From: Phycisphaerales bacterium
GTDB lineage: Bacteria > Planctomycetota > Phycisphaerae > Phycisphaerales > UBA1924
Reading direction: 5' to 3'
Length of the DNA stretch: 64,000 bases
Assembly: GCA_016709445.1 (NCBI GenBank)
Contig: JADJMV010000015.1
Span: 1-64,000 of the forward strand
This document shows, piece after piece, positions 1 to 8,930 of the stretch. The number at the start of each line of letters is the position of its first letter. Position 1 is the stretch's first letter. The position numbers and the translations under genes were made by a program. The notes under the pieces are model-generated. The model saw nothing but the letters and a program-made list of their open reading frames with translations, was not told the DNA's origin and made no database searches.

Positions 1-54
1 CATCAGCGTTCAAGTGCGTTCAAGTGCGGCCCCGTCCTCCCTCTCCTTTTCCGC

Positions 55-85
55 CTCTGCGAAACTCAGCGTCCTCTGCGGTGAA
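55..85. repeat. right outer arm of a heptamer repeat element (element A, cut by the window edge)
   Basis: The segment carries three copies of a CTCWGCG-type heptamer about 9-10 bases apart, ending in GCGGTGAA, just after the stop of the minus-strand prpD-like gene (stop at 96). It matches the right outer arm of the complete elements at 1561-1818 and 8652-8863. The left arm would lie outside the window. Bases 1-54 show nothing else recognisable apart from two short AAGTGCG-type repeats. Confidence 0.7.
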
Positions 86-95
86 AGAGGCTTCC

Positions 96-1544
96 TCACG
101 CAGTCGTGAGATCGAAGAGGCCGGAGACGGAGTCGTGCTGCTCGAGCGACATGATCCACTCGCCGGCCTGCTCGCACTTGGCCTCGCCGATGACGGCCTT
201 GCCGAGGGCCGTGAACTTGACGCCGATCTCCTCGGCCGTCATCGGGTCGCGGGGGTCGCCCTTGGGGACGTCGACGCGCTTGGTGTAGCTCTTGCCGCCC
301 GTCGTCGTGATGGTCACCTGGCTGGGCTGGAACTTGGGGAAGAGGGCCTCGAACTCCTGGTTGGCGACGACCTTGACCTTGTCCATGATCGGGATCAGGC
401 TCTTGTCGAGGACGCGCTCCTCCTTGAACTGGAGGGGGGTGACCATGCCGTCGACCAGCCCCACCGCCATGCAATAGGGCAGGGAGTGGTCGGCGGTCTC
501 CTTCGAGTCCGGCCTGTACTTGTGGGGGTCGCCCAGGATGTCCGCGGCCCGCGCGATCACCTCGACCTTGATCTCGGCGACCTCCGTGGCCTTCAAGCCG
601 TGCTCCTTCACGCACTTCATCATGGCGGTGAGGGGGGCGTGGCTGAGGGCCTCGATGGGGAAGCTCTTCATGCCGCAGTCGAGGATGCGGTAGTGGTGCT
701 TGGCTCCGGTCGGCAGTTGCGCGAGCATGATCTCGGTGTCGAAGCGGGCGGGCTCGCCCTTGTACTGCACGTGGCTGAAGACGTGGTAGAGGCCCTCCTT
801 GCCGTCGAAGATGTGCTCGGGGCCGGAATAGCCGCGGGCGGCGAGGAGGGCGGACTCGGCGCCCATGCGGGCGGCCCAGGGGTCCACGGTGTTCTTCATG
901 TTGGTGAGCTTGCCGGCCGTGACGGCGCCGGGGCTGAAGGTGCGGGCGGCGGAGATGCCGATGGCCTGGACCATCTGGTCGGGGGTGAGGCCCAGCACGC
1001 GGCCGCAGGCGATGGGGGCGGCGAAGGCGGTGAGTGTGGCGTGGTGCCAGCCGTACTCGCGGACGCCGGGGAGGCCGAACTCGCAGAGGCGCTGCTCCAT
1101 CTCGTAGGCGATGACGGTGGCGAGGATGAGGTCCTTGCCGGAGAGGCCCTTGGATTCACAGAGGGCGAGTGGCGCGGCGATGATGTCGGAGGGGTGGCAG
1201 GGGTCGGCCTTCCAGTAGATGTCGTTGTAGTCCATGGCCCGGGTCATGTGGGCGTTGAGGAAGCCGGCGTCGACCGGGTTGGTGCGGAAGCCGGAGACGA
1301 AGCAGGTGCAGGGGCCATCGCTCGCACGGGGCTTCGTCCCGTGGCGCCCGGACATCTCCTGGTAGTGGGCGAGGAGGATCCTGGCGTCCTCCTGCTGGGA
1401 GCCGCCGAGGGCGCAGCCGACCGAGTCGTACCAGAAGAGCTTGGCGGCCTGGATCGCCTCGGGGCTGAGGTGCTCGTAGCGGAGCGAGCAGGCCCACTTG
1501 GCGAGCTTGGCGGACAGGAAGTCGGAGGTCTTGTATGCGGACAC
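96..1544 (-). CDS. MmgE/PrpD family protein (2-methylcitrate dehydratase-like)
   Basis: This is a 482-residue protein of the MmgE/PrpD family, which includes 2-methylcitrate dehydratase and cis-aconitate decarboxylase; the usual length is about 450-490. Family-like stretches include FWYDSVGCALGG near the N terminus, ARAMDYND-type sequence around 110 and SARTFSPGA near 225. I chose a GTG start at 1544 because GGAG lies 7 bases upstream; the frame stays open to an ATG at 1616, but that extension is a translation of repeat element B. Members dehydrate or isomerise small tricarboxylates, which fits the neighbouring isocitrate-type dehydrogenase, aconitase-like enzyme and citryl-CoA lyase-like fusion. 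The substrate cannot be fixed from sequence. A repeat arm follows the stop. Confidence 0.85.
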   Translation of the reverse strand: MSAYKTSDFLSAKLAKWACSLRYEHLSPEAIQAAKLFWYDSVGCALGGSQQEDARILLAHYQEMSGRHGTKPRASDGPCTCFVSGFRTNPVDAGFLNAHMTRAMDYNDIYWKADPCHPSDIIAAPLALCESKGLSGKDLILATVIAYEMEQRLCEFGLPGVREYGWHHATLTAFAAPIACGRVLGLTPDQMVQAIGISAARTFSPGAVTAGKLTNMKNTVDPWAARMGAESALLAARGYSGPEHIFDGKEGLYHVFSHVQYKGEPARFDTEIMLAQLPTGAKHHYRILDCGMKSFPIEALSHAPLTAMMKCVKEHGLKATEVAEIKVEVIARAADILGDPHKYRPDSKETADHSLPYCMAVGLVDGMVTPLQFKEERVLDKSLIPIMDKVKVVANQEFEALFPKFQPSQVTITTTGGKSYTKRVDVPKGDPRDPMTAEEIGVKFTALGKAVIGEAKCEQAGEWIMSLEQHDSVSGLFDLTTA

Positions 1545-1560
1545 TTGGGCTCTCCATTTG

Positions 1561-1818
1561 CACCGCAGAGGACGCTGAGTTGCGCTGAGTCGAGGCAGTT
1601 GAACCACGGAGGACACGGAGTTTCACGGAGCGACGCGCTGCATGGATGATACAGGCGATCAAACTTTGACCCCAGCACCGCCCTAAGCACCGCCTTGAAC
1701 ACTGCCTTGATCTCTGTCTTGAACACATGCCTTCCTGCCTCGACTCCGTGAAACTCCGTGTCCTCCGTGGTGAATGACTCCTGCCTTTACTCAGCGCAAC
1801 TCAGCGTCCTCAGCGGTG
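1561..1818. repeat. nested inverted-repeat element B (heptamer arms)
   Basis: This complete 258-base element lies between the prpD-like start and the stop of the next minus-strand gene. The outer left arm (1561-1589) has three heptamers (CGCAGAG, CGCTGAG, CGCTGAG) separated by GA and TTG. The outer right arm (1790-1818) is its near-perfect reverse complement. Inside lies a second pair, 1601-1630 and 1744-1770, built from CACGGAG heptamers with the same spacing. The core (about 1631-1743) has short imperfect repeats of a GAACACTGCCTTGA type. The whole can fold as a long two-tier hairpin. It could act as a terminator, a protein-binding array or a non-autonomous mobile element; the sequence alone does not decide. 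Confidence 0.85.
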
Positions 1819-1827
1819 GAAGCGTCT

Positions 1828-2991
1828 CTACAGCTTGGCGGCGATGGCCTGGGCCATCTGCGTGGTGGTGGCGGCCTGGCCGGCGGGGACGCCCTTCATG
1901 TCGTAGGTCTGGACCTTGCCCTCCGCGATCACAGCGGCGATGGCCTTGTCGAGGCGGGCCGCCTTGTCCTTCTCCCCGAGCCAGTCGAGCATGAGCTTGG
2001 CGGTGAGGAGCATGGCGATGGGGTTGACCTTGTATTGGCCGGCGTACTTGGGGGCGCTGCCGTGGGTCGGCTCGAAGACGGCGTACTTGTCGCCCATGTT
2101 GGCGGACGGTGCGAAGCCCAGGCCCCCGACGAGGCCGGCGCAGAGGTCGGAGACGATGTCGCCGAACATGTTCTCGGCCACGAGCACGTCGTAGTCCTGG
2201 GGGTTCTTGAACATCCACATGCAGATGGCGTCGATGTTGGCCTCATCGGCGCGGATGCCGGGGTAGTCGGCCGCCACCTTGCGGAAGCAGCGGGTCATGA
2301 GGCCGCCGGTCTCGCGGAGGACGTTGGGCTTCTCGATGAGGGTGACGCGCTTGCGCCCGAACTTCTTGGCGAACTCGAAGGCCTGGCGGCAGATGCTCGT
2401 GCAGCCCTGGGTGCTGACGATGCGGCTGGAGAAGGCGACATTCTCGAGGCCGACGTCCTTCCACTTTTTCATCTTGGGGTTGGCGCAGAGGGCGGTGTAG
2501 ACGCTCTCGGGGAGGGGGAAGAACTCGACGCCGCCGTACATGCCCTCGGTGTTCTCGCGGAAGATGACCTGGTCGATCGGGACATCGTGGCCGGAGGGGT
2601 TGGTGGAGGCGGTGCCGCGGTAGTTGAGCGGGTTGCCGGGGTAGCTCTTGCAGGGGCGCATGTTGGTGTGGAGGTTGAAGAGCTGGCGGAGCTTGACGAT
2701 GGGGGAGAAGTACTGCAGGCCCTTGCTCTGGAGGTGGGGCGCGAGCTCGAGCTTGGCCTCGTCCTGGGGCTTGCTGGTGATGGCGCCGAAGAGGGCGCAG
2801 GTGGTGGACTTCAGGATCTCGACGGTGCGGTCGGGGAGGGCGTTGCCCTCGCTGGTCCAGAACTCCCAGCCGATGTCGGCGGGGATGTATTCGGCGTCGA
2901 GGCCGAGCTTGTCGAGCACCATGCGGGAGGCGTTCATGACGTCGTTGCCGACGCCGTCGCCGGGCATCCATGCGATCTTGTACTTCGCCAT
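1828..2991 (-). CDS. isocitrate/isopropylmalate/homoisocitrate dehydrogenase family protein
   Basis: This 387-residue beta-decarboxylating dehydrogenase starts with MAKYKIAWMPGDG, the usual N-terminal strand and GDG turn. The ATG at 2991 has AGGAG about 7 bases upstream. FRENTEGMYGG near 145, the metal-binding region ending in GDIVSDLCAGLVGG, and EPTHGSAPKYAGQ near the C terminus are family signatures. The K-Y pair after HGSAP resembles NADP-preferring isocitrate dehydrogenases (HGTAPKYAG) and not NAD enzymes, which usually have D-I there. The substrate-loop region (LFNLHTNMRP) does not settle isocitrate against homoisocitrate. Near neighbours include a homoaconitase-like enzyme, so homoisocitrate dehydrogenase of the aminoadipate route is possible; TCA-cycle isocitrate dehydrogenase is the alternative. 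It is transcribed divergently from the OPT transporter. Confidence 0.85.
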   Translation of the reverse strand: MAKYKIAWMPGDGVGNDVMNASRMVLDKLGLDAEYIPADIGWEFWTSEGNALPDRTVEILKSTTCALFGAITSKPQDEAKLELAPHLQSKGLQYFSPIVKLRQLFNLHTNMRPCKSYPGNPLNYRGTASTNPSGHDVPIDQVIFRENTEGMYGGVEFFPLPESVYTALCANPKMKKWKDVGLENVAFSSRIVSTQGCTSICRQAFEFAKKFGRKRVTLIEKPNVLRETGGLMTRCFRKVAADYPGIRADEANIDAICMWMFKNPQDYDVLVAENMFGDIVSDLCAGLVGGLGFAPSANMGDKYAVFEPTHGSAPKYAGQYKVNPIAMLLTAKLMLDWLGEKDKAARLDKAIAAVIAEGKVQTYDMKGVPAGQAATTTQMAQAIAAKL

Positions 2992-3130
2992 TTCGGGCTC
3001 CTGGGGGTCTATTACAGGATAGACATCTCTGATTCGGGGGAGGGCCGACTCGGGGGTTGCTCTGGGCCTCGACCGACCGGCCGCCGGGGCGGGCAACGCC
3101 CGGGGCGGCTGTCGCTAAACTCCCCGCTCC

Positions 3131-5146
3131 ATGGCACTTGAACACCTGACGGAAGAGCAGATCCGCGACTGGACCATCGAGCAGAAGGACCGGTGGTGGC
3201 TGGAGCGGGTCTGGAAGGGGAACATGCCCCAGCTGACGATCCGGTCGGCGATCACGGGGTTCTTCCTGGGAGGGATCCTCAGCGCGACCAACCTGTATAT
3301 CGGGGCCAAGACCGGGTGGACGCTGGGGGTGGGGCTGACGAGCGTGATCCTGGCGTTCGCGATGTTCAAGGTGCTGTCGCGGATCGGGCTTGGGCGGGAC
3401 TTCACGCTTCTCGAGAACAACTGCATGCAGTCGATCGCGACGAGCGCCGGCTACATGACGGGGCCGCTGATCTCGGGGCTGGCGGCGTACATGATGGTGA
3501 CGAACGCCATCATGACGTGGCACCAGATGCTGCTGTTCAACGTGGTGCTGTCGCTGCTGGGCGTGCTGGTGGCGTTCCCGATGAAGAAGCGGTTCATCAA
3601 CGACGAGCAGGCGCCGTTCCCGGAGGGGGCGGCGTGCGGCGTGGTATTGGACACGCTGTACAGCTCGGCGGCCGCGGTGGGTCTGTTCAAGGCGCGGGTG
3701 CTGCTGTTCGTGGGGTTGGGGACGGCGTTCCTGCGCCTGATCAGCGCGGAGGCGAGCCAGACGGCGATCCAGATGAAGCTGCTGGGGCTGAAGACGGTGC
3801 GTTTCATCCCCGAGGAGATCGACCACTGGATCTACTGGGCGATCGCCAAGGTGCGGCATGTGACGATCGACCAGGTCCCCCACTTCCGGCTCGGGAGGGT
3901 GCCGATCGAGCAGATCGGGCTGGCGCCGGCGGCCGACCTGGCGATGCTGGGCGCGGGCGGGCTGATGGGCATCCGCTCGACGATGAACATGCTGGCGGGC
4001 GGGGTGCTGACGTGGGTGATCCTGGTGCCGATGATGATCTCGCGAGGCGACATCACGCCCAAGGCGGGGTCGTGGGAGGCGGGGACGCAGGTGTTCAGCC
4101 GTGCGGACATCCTGAACAAGTGGCCCCTGTGGCCGGGCGTGTGCGTGGTGGTGCTGGCCTCGCTGGTGGCGTTTTTCGCCAAGCCGCAGGTGATCGTCGC
4201 GGCGTTTAAGGGGCTGCTGGGCAAGCGGCCGGAGCAGACCGAGACGGCCCGGGAGATGGCGAAAATCGAGCTGCCCCTGATCGTGTCGATCATCGGGATC
4301 CCGATCATCGGGGCGATCGGCGTGTGGATGGCGCACGAGTGGTTCGGGGTGAAGTGGTACTGGGGGGCGCTCTCGATCCCGCTGATCATCGCGCTGTCGC
4401 TGATCGCGGTGAGCTCGACGGCGCTGACGAGCATCACGCCGACGGGCGCGCTCTCGAAGATCACCCAGCTCACGTTCGGTGTGCTCGACAAGGGGCACGC
4501 GCCGACAAACCTGATGACGGCGTGCATGACGACCGAGGTGGCCAGCAACGCGGCGAACCTGCTGATGGACATCAAGCCGGGGTACATGCTCGGGGCCAAG
4601 CCGCGGCAGCAGGCGATCGGGCACTGCATCGGGATCTTCGCGGGGGCTCTGGCGAGCACGCCGCTGTTCTACCTGCTGTTCCTGAACAAGTATGAGGCCG
4701 GGGCGAACGTCGGCGATGTCCTGACCTCGGGCGAGTTCTCCTTCGTGGCGGCCGTGCAGTGGAAGGGGATCTCGGATGTGATCACGGGGGTCATCGGCGG
4801 CCACGGGCTGTCGATCCCGGGGTCGGCGGTCTGGGCGATGGTGATCGGTTCGATCTTTGCGGTGGTGGCGGAGGTGGTGCGGATCGCGAGCAAGAACCGG
4901 ATCCCGATCTCGCCGGTGGCGTTCGGCCTGGGCATCGTGCTGCCGCCGGATTCGATGATGTGGATGGTGCTCGGCTCGCTGATGTTCTATGTGGCCGAGC
5001 TGCGGTACAAGCCTCGCACACAGTCGTTCGGGCACAAGTTCTGGGTCGACACGCGGGAGCCGATCTGCGCGGGGCTGATCGCGGGCTGGTCGCTGATGGG
5101 CATCCTGGACATCCTGATCGGGATCGCGAACGAGAAGCTGTGGTAG
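3131..5146 (+). CDS. OPT family oligopeptide/metal-chelate transporter
   Basis: This 671-residue integral membrane protein of the oligopeptide transporter (OPT) superfamily has many hydrophobic segments along its whole length and a cytoplasmic hydrophilic start rich in charged residues. FPEGAACGVVLDTL near 165 is the bacterial OPT signature region, and GAKTGWTLGVGLTSV near 58 is also family-like. Bacterial members import peptides or metal chelates by proton symport; substrate specificity cannot be inferred. The gene stands alone on the plus strand, divergent from the dehydrogenase at 1828-2991 (139-base gap, a likely shared promoter region) and convergent with the small DUF486 gene 22 bases past its stop. 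Confidence 0.92.
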   Translation: MALEHLTEEQIRDWTIEQKDRWWLERVWKGNMPQLTIRSAITGFFLGGILSATNLYIGAKTGWTLGVGLTSVILAFAMFKVLSRIGLGRDFTLLENNCMQSIATSAGYMTGPLISGLAAYMMVTNAIMTWHQMLLFNVVLSLLGVLVAFPMKKRFINDEQAPFPEGAACGVVLDTLYSSAAAVGLFKARVLLFVGLGTAFLRLISAEASQTAIQMKLLGLKTVRFIPEEIDHWIYWAIAKVRHVTIDQVPHFRLGRVPIEQIGLAPAADLAMLGAGGLMGIRSTMNMLAGGVLTWVILVPMMISRGDITPKAGSWEAGTQVFSRADILNKWPLWPGVCVVVLASLVAFFAKPQVIVAAFKGLLGKRPEQTETAREMAKIELPLIVSIIGIPIIGAIGVWMAHEWFGVKWYWGALSIPLIIALSLIAVSSTALTSITPTGALSKITQLTFGVLDKGHAPTNLMTACMTTEVASNAANLLMDIKPGYMLGAKPRQQAIGHCIGIFAGALASTPLFYLLFLNKYEAGANVGDVLTSGEFSFVAAVQWKGISDVITGVIGGHGLSIPGSAVWAMVIGSIFAVVAEVVRIASKNRIPISPVAFGLGIVLPPDSMMWMVLGSLMFYVAELRYKPRTQSFGHKFWVDTREPICAGLIAGWSLMGILDILIGIANEKLW

Positions 5147-5168
5147 CGGGCTGACCTGACCCGGCGGC

Positions 5169-5582
5169 TCAGGGGACCCCGACCTCTCGCTGCGGGTCGG
5201 GAGCGCGATGATCCACCGTGGGCGGCGCGGCGCGACCGATCATGGCGACGGCGACCCCGGCGAAGATCAGGGCCATGGCGAGGTAGTCGCGCGCCTGCGG
5301 GCGCTCCTTGAGGATGAGGAGCGTGAACGCGATGAATACGGTGAAGGTGATCGCTTCCTGGATGATCTTGAGCTGCGGCGCGGAGAAGGGGCCGCCGTGG
5401 TCGATGTGGCCGATGCGGTTGGCCGGCACCTGCAGGGCGTATTCAGGCAGAGCGATGCACCAAGACAACAGGATTGCGACGGGCAGCGTCCACGCGGCCT
5501 TCTTGAGGTGGCCGTACCACGCGTAGGTCATGAAGCAGTTGGAGCAGATGAGCAGGCCGATGGTGGCGAGAGGGCGGAGCAT
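5169..5582 (-). CDS. DUF486 family membrane protein
   Basis: This 137-residue protein has about four hydrophobic segments and matches the small DUF486 family (usual length about 110-120), including CSNCFMTYAWYGHLK near the N terminus and EYALQVPANRIGH in the middle. The function is unknown; the fold resembles a half drug/metabolite transporter. The ATG at 5582 is supported by AGGAA just upstream. The frame runs further upstream to 5765, but that part is a translation of repeat element C. The C-terminal 20 residues are polar and probably cytoplasmic. Confidence 0.85.
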   Translation of the reverse strand: MLRPLATIGLLICSNCFMTYAWYGHLKKAAWTLPVAILLSWCIALPEYALQVPANRIGHIDHGGPFSAPQLKIIQEAITFTVFIAFTLLILKERPQARDYLAMALIFAGVAVAMIGRAAPPTVDHRAPDPQREVGVP

Positions 5583-5603
5583 GTGGGGTTCCTGGGGGGG
5601 ATT

Positions 5604-5920
5604 CACCGCTGAGGACGCTGAGTTCCGCTGAGTCGAGGCAAGAGAGATTTGAACCACGGAGGACACGGAGTCACACGGAATCAATGCAGAGAGACATGTG
5701 TTCAAGGCGGAAAGGCAGTGGTCAAGGCAAGAAGACGGTGTTCGATGCAGGAAGGCAGTGGTCAAGGCAGGAAGACCGTGTTCGATGCAGGAGAGGGTTT
5801 GCGGAGGTCGAGTTCAAGCCGTTGCTTCTTGTCTTTGCTCCGTGAAACTCCGTGTCCTCCGTGTCCTCCGCGGTGAAGTGTTCTCTGTTGGCTCTGCACG
5901 ACTCTGCGTCTTCGGCGGTG
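5604..5920. repeat. nested inverted-repeat element C
   Basis: This 317-base element separates the DUF486 start from the stop of the aconitase-family gene. The outer left arm is at 5604-5631, the inner left arm at 5651-5679, the inner right arm at 5839-5876 (it carries an extra heptamer unit) and a diverged outer right arm at 5892-5920. The same heptamer logic as element B applies: three units about 9-10 bases apart, a CGCTGAG type outside and a CACGGAG type inside. The outer right arm has more mismatches than in the other copies, suggesting an older or decaying copy. Confidence 0.8.
5712..5791. repeat. 40-bp tandem duplication in the core of element C
   Basis: Two adjacent 40-base units (5712-5751 and 5752-5791) start with AAGGCAGTGGTCAAGGCA and differ at about two positions. 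They sit in the loop between the inner arms. Similar TTCAAGGC and GTGTTC words occur in the cores of elements B and D, so the core is probably part of the element and not host sequence. Confidence 0.75.
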
Positions 5921-5927
5921 CACTGGA

Positions 5928-7899
5928 TCAGTGGAGCGACGCCTGGGCGATGGGTTCGGCGCCGCCGGCGATGACGAGTTCCTGGGCGACGGTGGAGAGC
6001 GGGTCGAATGGGAACGTGCGGTCGTCGCTGGCGATGGTGGAATTGGCGAAGTCGATCGTGATGCCGGGGCCGGGGATCGTGGGTGACCCGGAGCCGAGAC
6101 TGGCGGCGAGATGATCGACGAGGTCGGGGCATTCGAGGCAGAGGAAGCCGTTGTTGAAGGCGTTGCGCTTGTAGGTCTCGCTGAAGCTGGCGGCGACGAC
6201 ACAGGGGATGCCGCGGAACTTGAGGGGCGGTGGCGGCCTGCTCGCGGCTGGAGCCGGTGCCGAAGTTGCGGCCGCCCACGATGAGGTCGCCGGGCCGGTA
6301 GAGCTTGCCGAAGGCGGGGTCGTAGTTCTCGAAGATGACCTCGGCCATCTGCTCGGGGGTCATGTCGTCCTTGTAGGTCCACTTGCCTGCGAAGATGCCG
6401 TCGGTGTTCATGTTGTCGGCGGGCATGTAGAGGGCGCGACCGACGACTCGTGACGGGAAGCCTTCGAGGATGTCGGCGGGCGCGCCGGCACCGCCCTTGC
6501 GGGGGAAGACCGAGGCGTGGCCGGCGGGCTGGGTCTCGTCGACCGGGAAGGGGGCGGCGATGCGCCCTTCGATGGCGCTGGCCGCGACGACGGCAGGGGA
6601 GCCGAGATAGACCTCGGCCTTGGGCGAGCCCATGCGGCCCTTGAAGTTGCGGTTGGTGGCGCTGATGGCGACCTCGCCGTCCTGGACGAGGCCTGTGCCG
6701 AGGCCGATGCATGGGCCGCAGCCGGGCGGGAGGGGCTTGGCGCCGGCTTCGACGAGTGCCTGCCAGTGTCCCTGCTGTTCGGCCTTGTCCTGGATGTCGG
6801 CGGAGGCGGCGGCGATGTAGAACTCGACGCCTGGGGCGACATGCTTGCCCTTGGCGACGGCCGCGGCCTCGGCGATGTCGGCGAGGCGGGCGTTGACGCA
6901 GGAGACGAGGTAGGCCTTCTGGATCTTGACGCCGCGGCGCTGCATCTCGGCGACGGAGGTCATGGTCTTGACGTTGTTTGGTCCGGAGACGTGGGGGGTG
7001 ATCGTGGCGAGATCGAGTTCGAGGTCGATGGCGTAGTCGGCGCCGGCGTCGGACTCGAGGCGGTCGGACCACCAACGCTCGACGTCGGCGCGGGCGTAGT
7101 GGCCTTGAGAACCGTCGCGTCGCGTACCGGGTCGGCGGCCGGCGGCGAAGTAGTCGGCGCGTTCGAGGAGGTATTGCTTGAGGACGGTGTCGAAGGGGAA
7201 GACGCCGGCGAGGGCTCCCCACTCGGTGGTCATGTTGGCGATAGAGAGGCGGTGGTCCATGGAGAGGCTGGCGACACCGGGGCCGGTGAACTCGACGGCG
7301 TGGTTGAGGACCTCATCGTTGTTGAAGAGGCCGCAGAGGGCGATGATGACGTCCTTGCCGACGACGCCGGGGCGGAGCTTGCCCTTGAGTGTGCACCGGG
7401 CGACGGGCGGGACCTGCCACCAGGTCTGTCCGGTGGCCCAGATGCAGGCGGCGTCGGTGCGGACGACGGGGGTGCCGAGTGCGGAGACGCCGCCGTACAT
7501 GTTGGAGTGGGAGTCGGAGCCGACGACAAGGGCGCCGGGGATGGCGTAGCCCTGCTCGACCATGACCTGGTGGGAGATGCCGGTGCCGGCGGGGTAGAAG
7601 TCGACGCCGTGCTGGTCGGCGAACTTCTCGATCTTGGCGTACTTGCCGAGGTTCTCCGGCGTGGTGTTCTGGATGTCGTGGTCGATCGCGAAGACGGGCT
7701 GGGAGGCGTCGGAGATGCGGGGAGTCTTGCCGGTGCCCTCGAAGATCGAGGCGAACTTGGGTATGACGGCGCCGGTGTTGTCGTGCGTCATCACGTGCTT
7801 GGGGCGGATCCGGATGATCTGGCCCTGGGTGGCGGGCTGGCCGGGCTTGAGGCCGACGGCGTAGCGGGTGGCGATCTTCTCGACAAGAGTGAGCTTCAT
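5928..7899 (-). CDS. homoaconitase/aconitase-family hydro-lyase (frameshifted near 6225)
   Basis: After joining one frameshift this is a 656-residue iron-sulfur hydro-lyase. The first part ends at SSREQAATA, where an extra C in a C4 run (6224-6227) breaks the frame; the next frame continues with KFRGIPCVVAASFSETYKR and ends at 5928. The full span is a multiple of three plus one. Family features are GSDSHSNMYGGVSALG, a cluster-ligand region YLVSCVNARLAD, GCGPCIGLGTGL, and a swivel-domain segment DNMNTDGIFAGKWTYKDD. The stretches GQTWWQVPPVA, VIALCGLFNNDEVLNHA and NMTTEWGALAG look more like fungal Lys4/LysF homoaconitase than bacterial AcnA/B or LeuC, from memory of those families. The neighbouring dehydrogenase and saccharopine-type genes make lysine metabolism plausible; TCA aconitase is the alternative. 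Confidence 0.85.
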
Positions 7900-8005
7900 G
7901 GTGGATTGTTGGGGGTTGGGGGTGCGGTTTCCTCCCGCCCGATGCCGGGGCCGCCGGGGCTGTCCCGCGCTATGCTGAGACCGGACTTTCAACAGGGAGA
8001 ATGCC

Positions 8006-8638
8006 ATGACCATCCAGCTCGGTGACATCGCGCCGGATTTCACGCAGGACTCGACGGAGGGCCCGATCAGTTTCCACAAGTATCTCGGTGACTCTTGGGG
8101 CGTGCTGTTCAGCCACCCGGCGGACTTCACGCCGGTCTGCACGACCGAGCTGGGGGCGGTCTCGCGCCTGAAGGGGGAGTTCCAGAAGCGAAACGTGAAG
8201 GTGATCGGGCTTTCGGTGGATGGGCTGGAGAGCCACAAGAAGTGGGCGGGCGACATCGCGGAGACGCAGGGGTGCGCCCTCAATTTCCCGCTGCTGGCGG
8301 ACCACGACAAGAAGGTGTCGAACCTCTACGGGATGATCCATCCGAAGGCCAACGACACGATGACGGTGCGGTCGGTCTTCGTGGTCGGCCCGGACAAGAA
8401 GGTGAAGCTCACGCTGACCTATCCGGCGAGCACGGGCCGGAACTTCGACGAGCTGTTGCGGGTGATCGACTCGCTGCAGCTGACGGCCAAGCACAAGGTG
8501 GCCACACCGGCGAACTGGGAGCAGGGGCAGGACTGCATCATCGTGCCCTCGGTGAGCAATGAGGACGCCAAGAAGATGTTCCCGGGCGGGTTCAAGGAGA
8601 TCAAGCCTTATCTGCGGATGGTGAAGCAGCCTGGGTGA
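8006..8638 (+). CDS. 1-Cys peroxiredoxin (Prx6 type)
   Basis: This 210-residue thiol peroxidase of the Prx6 subfamily reduces hydrogen peroxide and organic hydroperoxides in the cytosol. The peroxidatic Cys45 lies in PADFTPVCTTE, the canonical active-site motif, and an arginine in the MTVRSVFVV segment is expected to complete the site. The length and the C-terminal arm ending in KEIKPYLRMVKQPG fit 1-Cys Prx6 proteins. The start is preceded by AGGGAGAATGCC. The gene is divergent from the aconitase-family gene (106-base gap); an iron-sulfur hydro-lyase next to a peroxidase makes sense because such clusters are oxidation sensitive, but this link is inference. Confidence 0.93.
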   Translation: MTIQLGDIAPDFTQDSTEGPISFHKYLGDSWGVLFSHPADFTPVCTTELGAVSRLKGEFQKRNVKVIGLSVDGLESHKKWAGDIAETQGCALNFPLLADHDKKVSNLYGMIHPKANDTMTVRSVFVVGPDKKVKLTLTYPASTGRNFDELLRVIDSLQLTAKHKVATPANWEQGQDCIIVPSVSNEDAKKMFPGGFKEIKPYLRMVKQPG

Positions 8639-8651
8639 TGAAGGCGGGTTG

Positions 8652-8863
8652 CACCGCAGAGGCCGCAGCGTTGCGCTGAGTCAAGGCAGGAGTTGTTCAC
8701 CACGGAGGACACGGAGTTCCACGGAGTCGAGGCAGGAGAGCAGGTGTTCAAGGCACTGCCCAGCCGCGATGCTCTTCATCCGCTGCTTCACTCCGTGAAA
8801 CTCCGTGTCCTCCGTGGTTCATCTAGGTTTGCCTCAGCGCAACTCTGCGTCCTCTGCGGCGAA
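8652..8863. repeat. nested inverted-repeat element D
   Basis: This 212-base element lies between the convergent peroxiredoxin and saccharopine-type genes. The outer left arm is at 8652-8680, the inner left arm at 8698-8726, the inner right arm at 8791-8820 and the outer right arm at 8833-8863. The inner arms keep the CACGGAG heptamer three times; the outer arms mix CGCTGAG with CGCAGAG. The inner arms pair over about 26 bases. Its position between two convergent stops fits a bidirectional terminator role, though other copies are not between convergent genes. Confidence 0.83.
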
Positions 8864-8930
8864 GGAACACCGCCGAGCTTGCGCTCGTGGCTCGTCGAGG
8901 CGGGGTCGCTTCGGGTTCGCGGGTCGATGT

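Noticed and set aside
1561..1818. CRISPR array
   Set aside because: The short repeats are spaced 9-10 bases apart in inverted arms. There are no 25-40 base direct repeats with unique spacers and no cas genes.
2992..3130. A GGGCGGGCAACGCCCGG palindrome between the dehydrogenase and OPT genes as an operator
   Set aside because: Only five base pairs are perfect and the region is very GC-rich, so it is not convincing beyond chance.
6221..6230. Programmed ribosomal frameshifting at the GCCCCT sites of the aconitase-like and groEL1 genes
   Set aside because: The two sites look alike, but other breaks have different contexts and both gains and losses occur. There is no slippery heptamer with a downstream structure common to the set.
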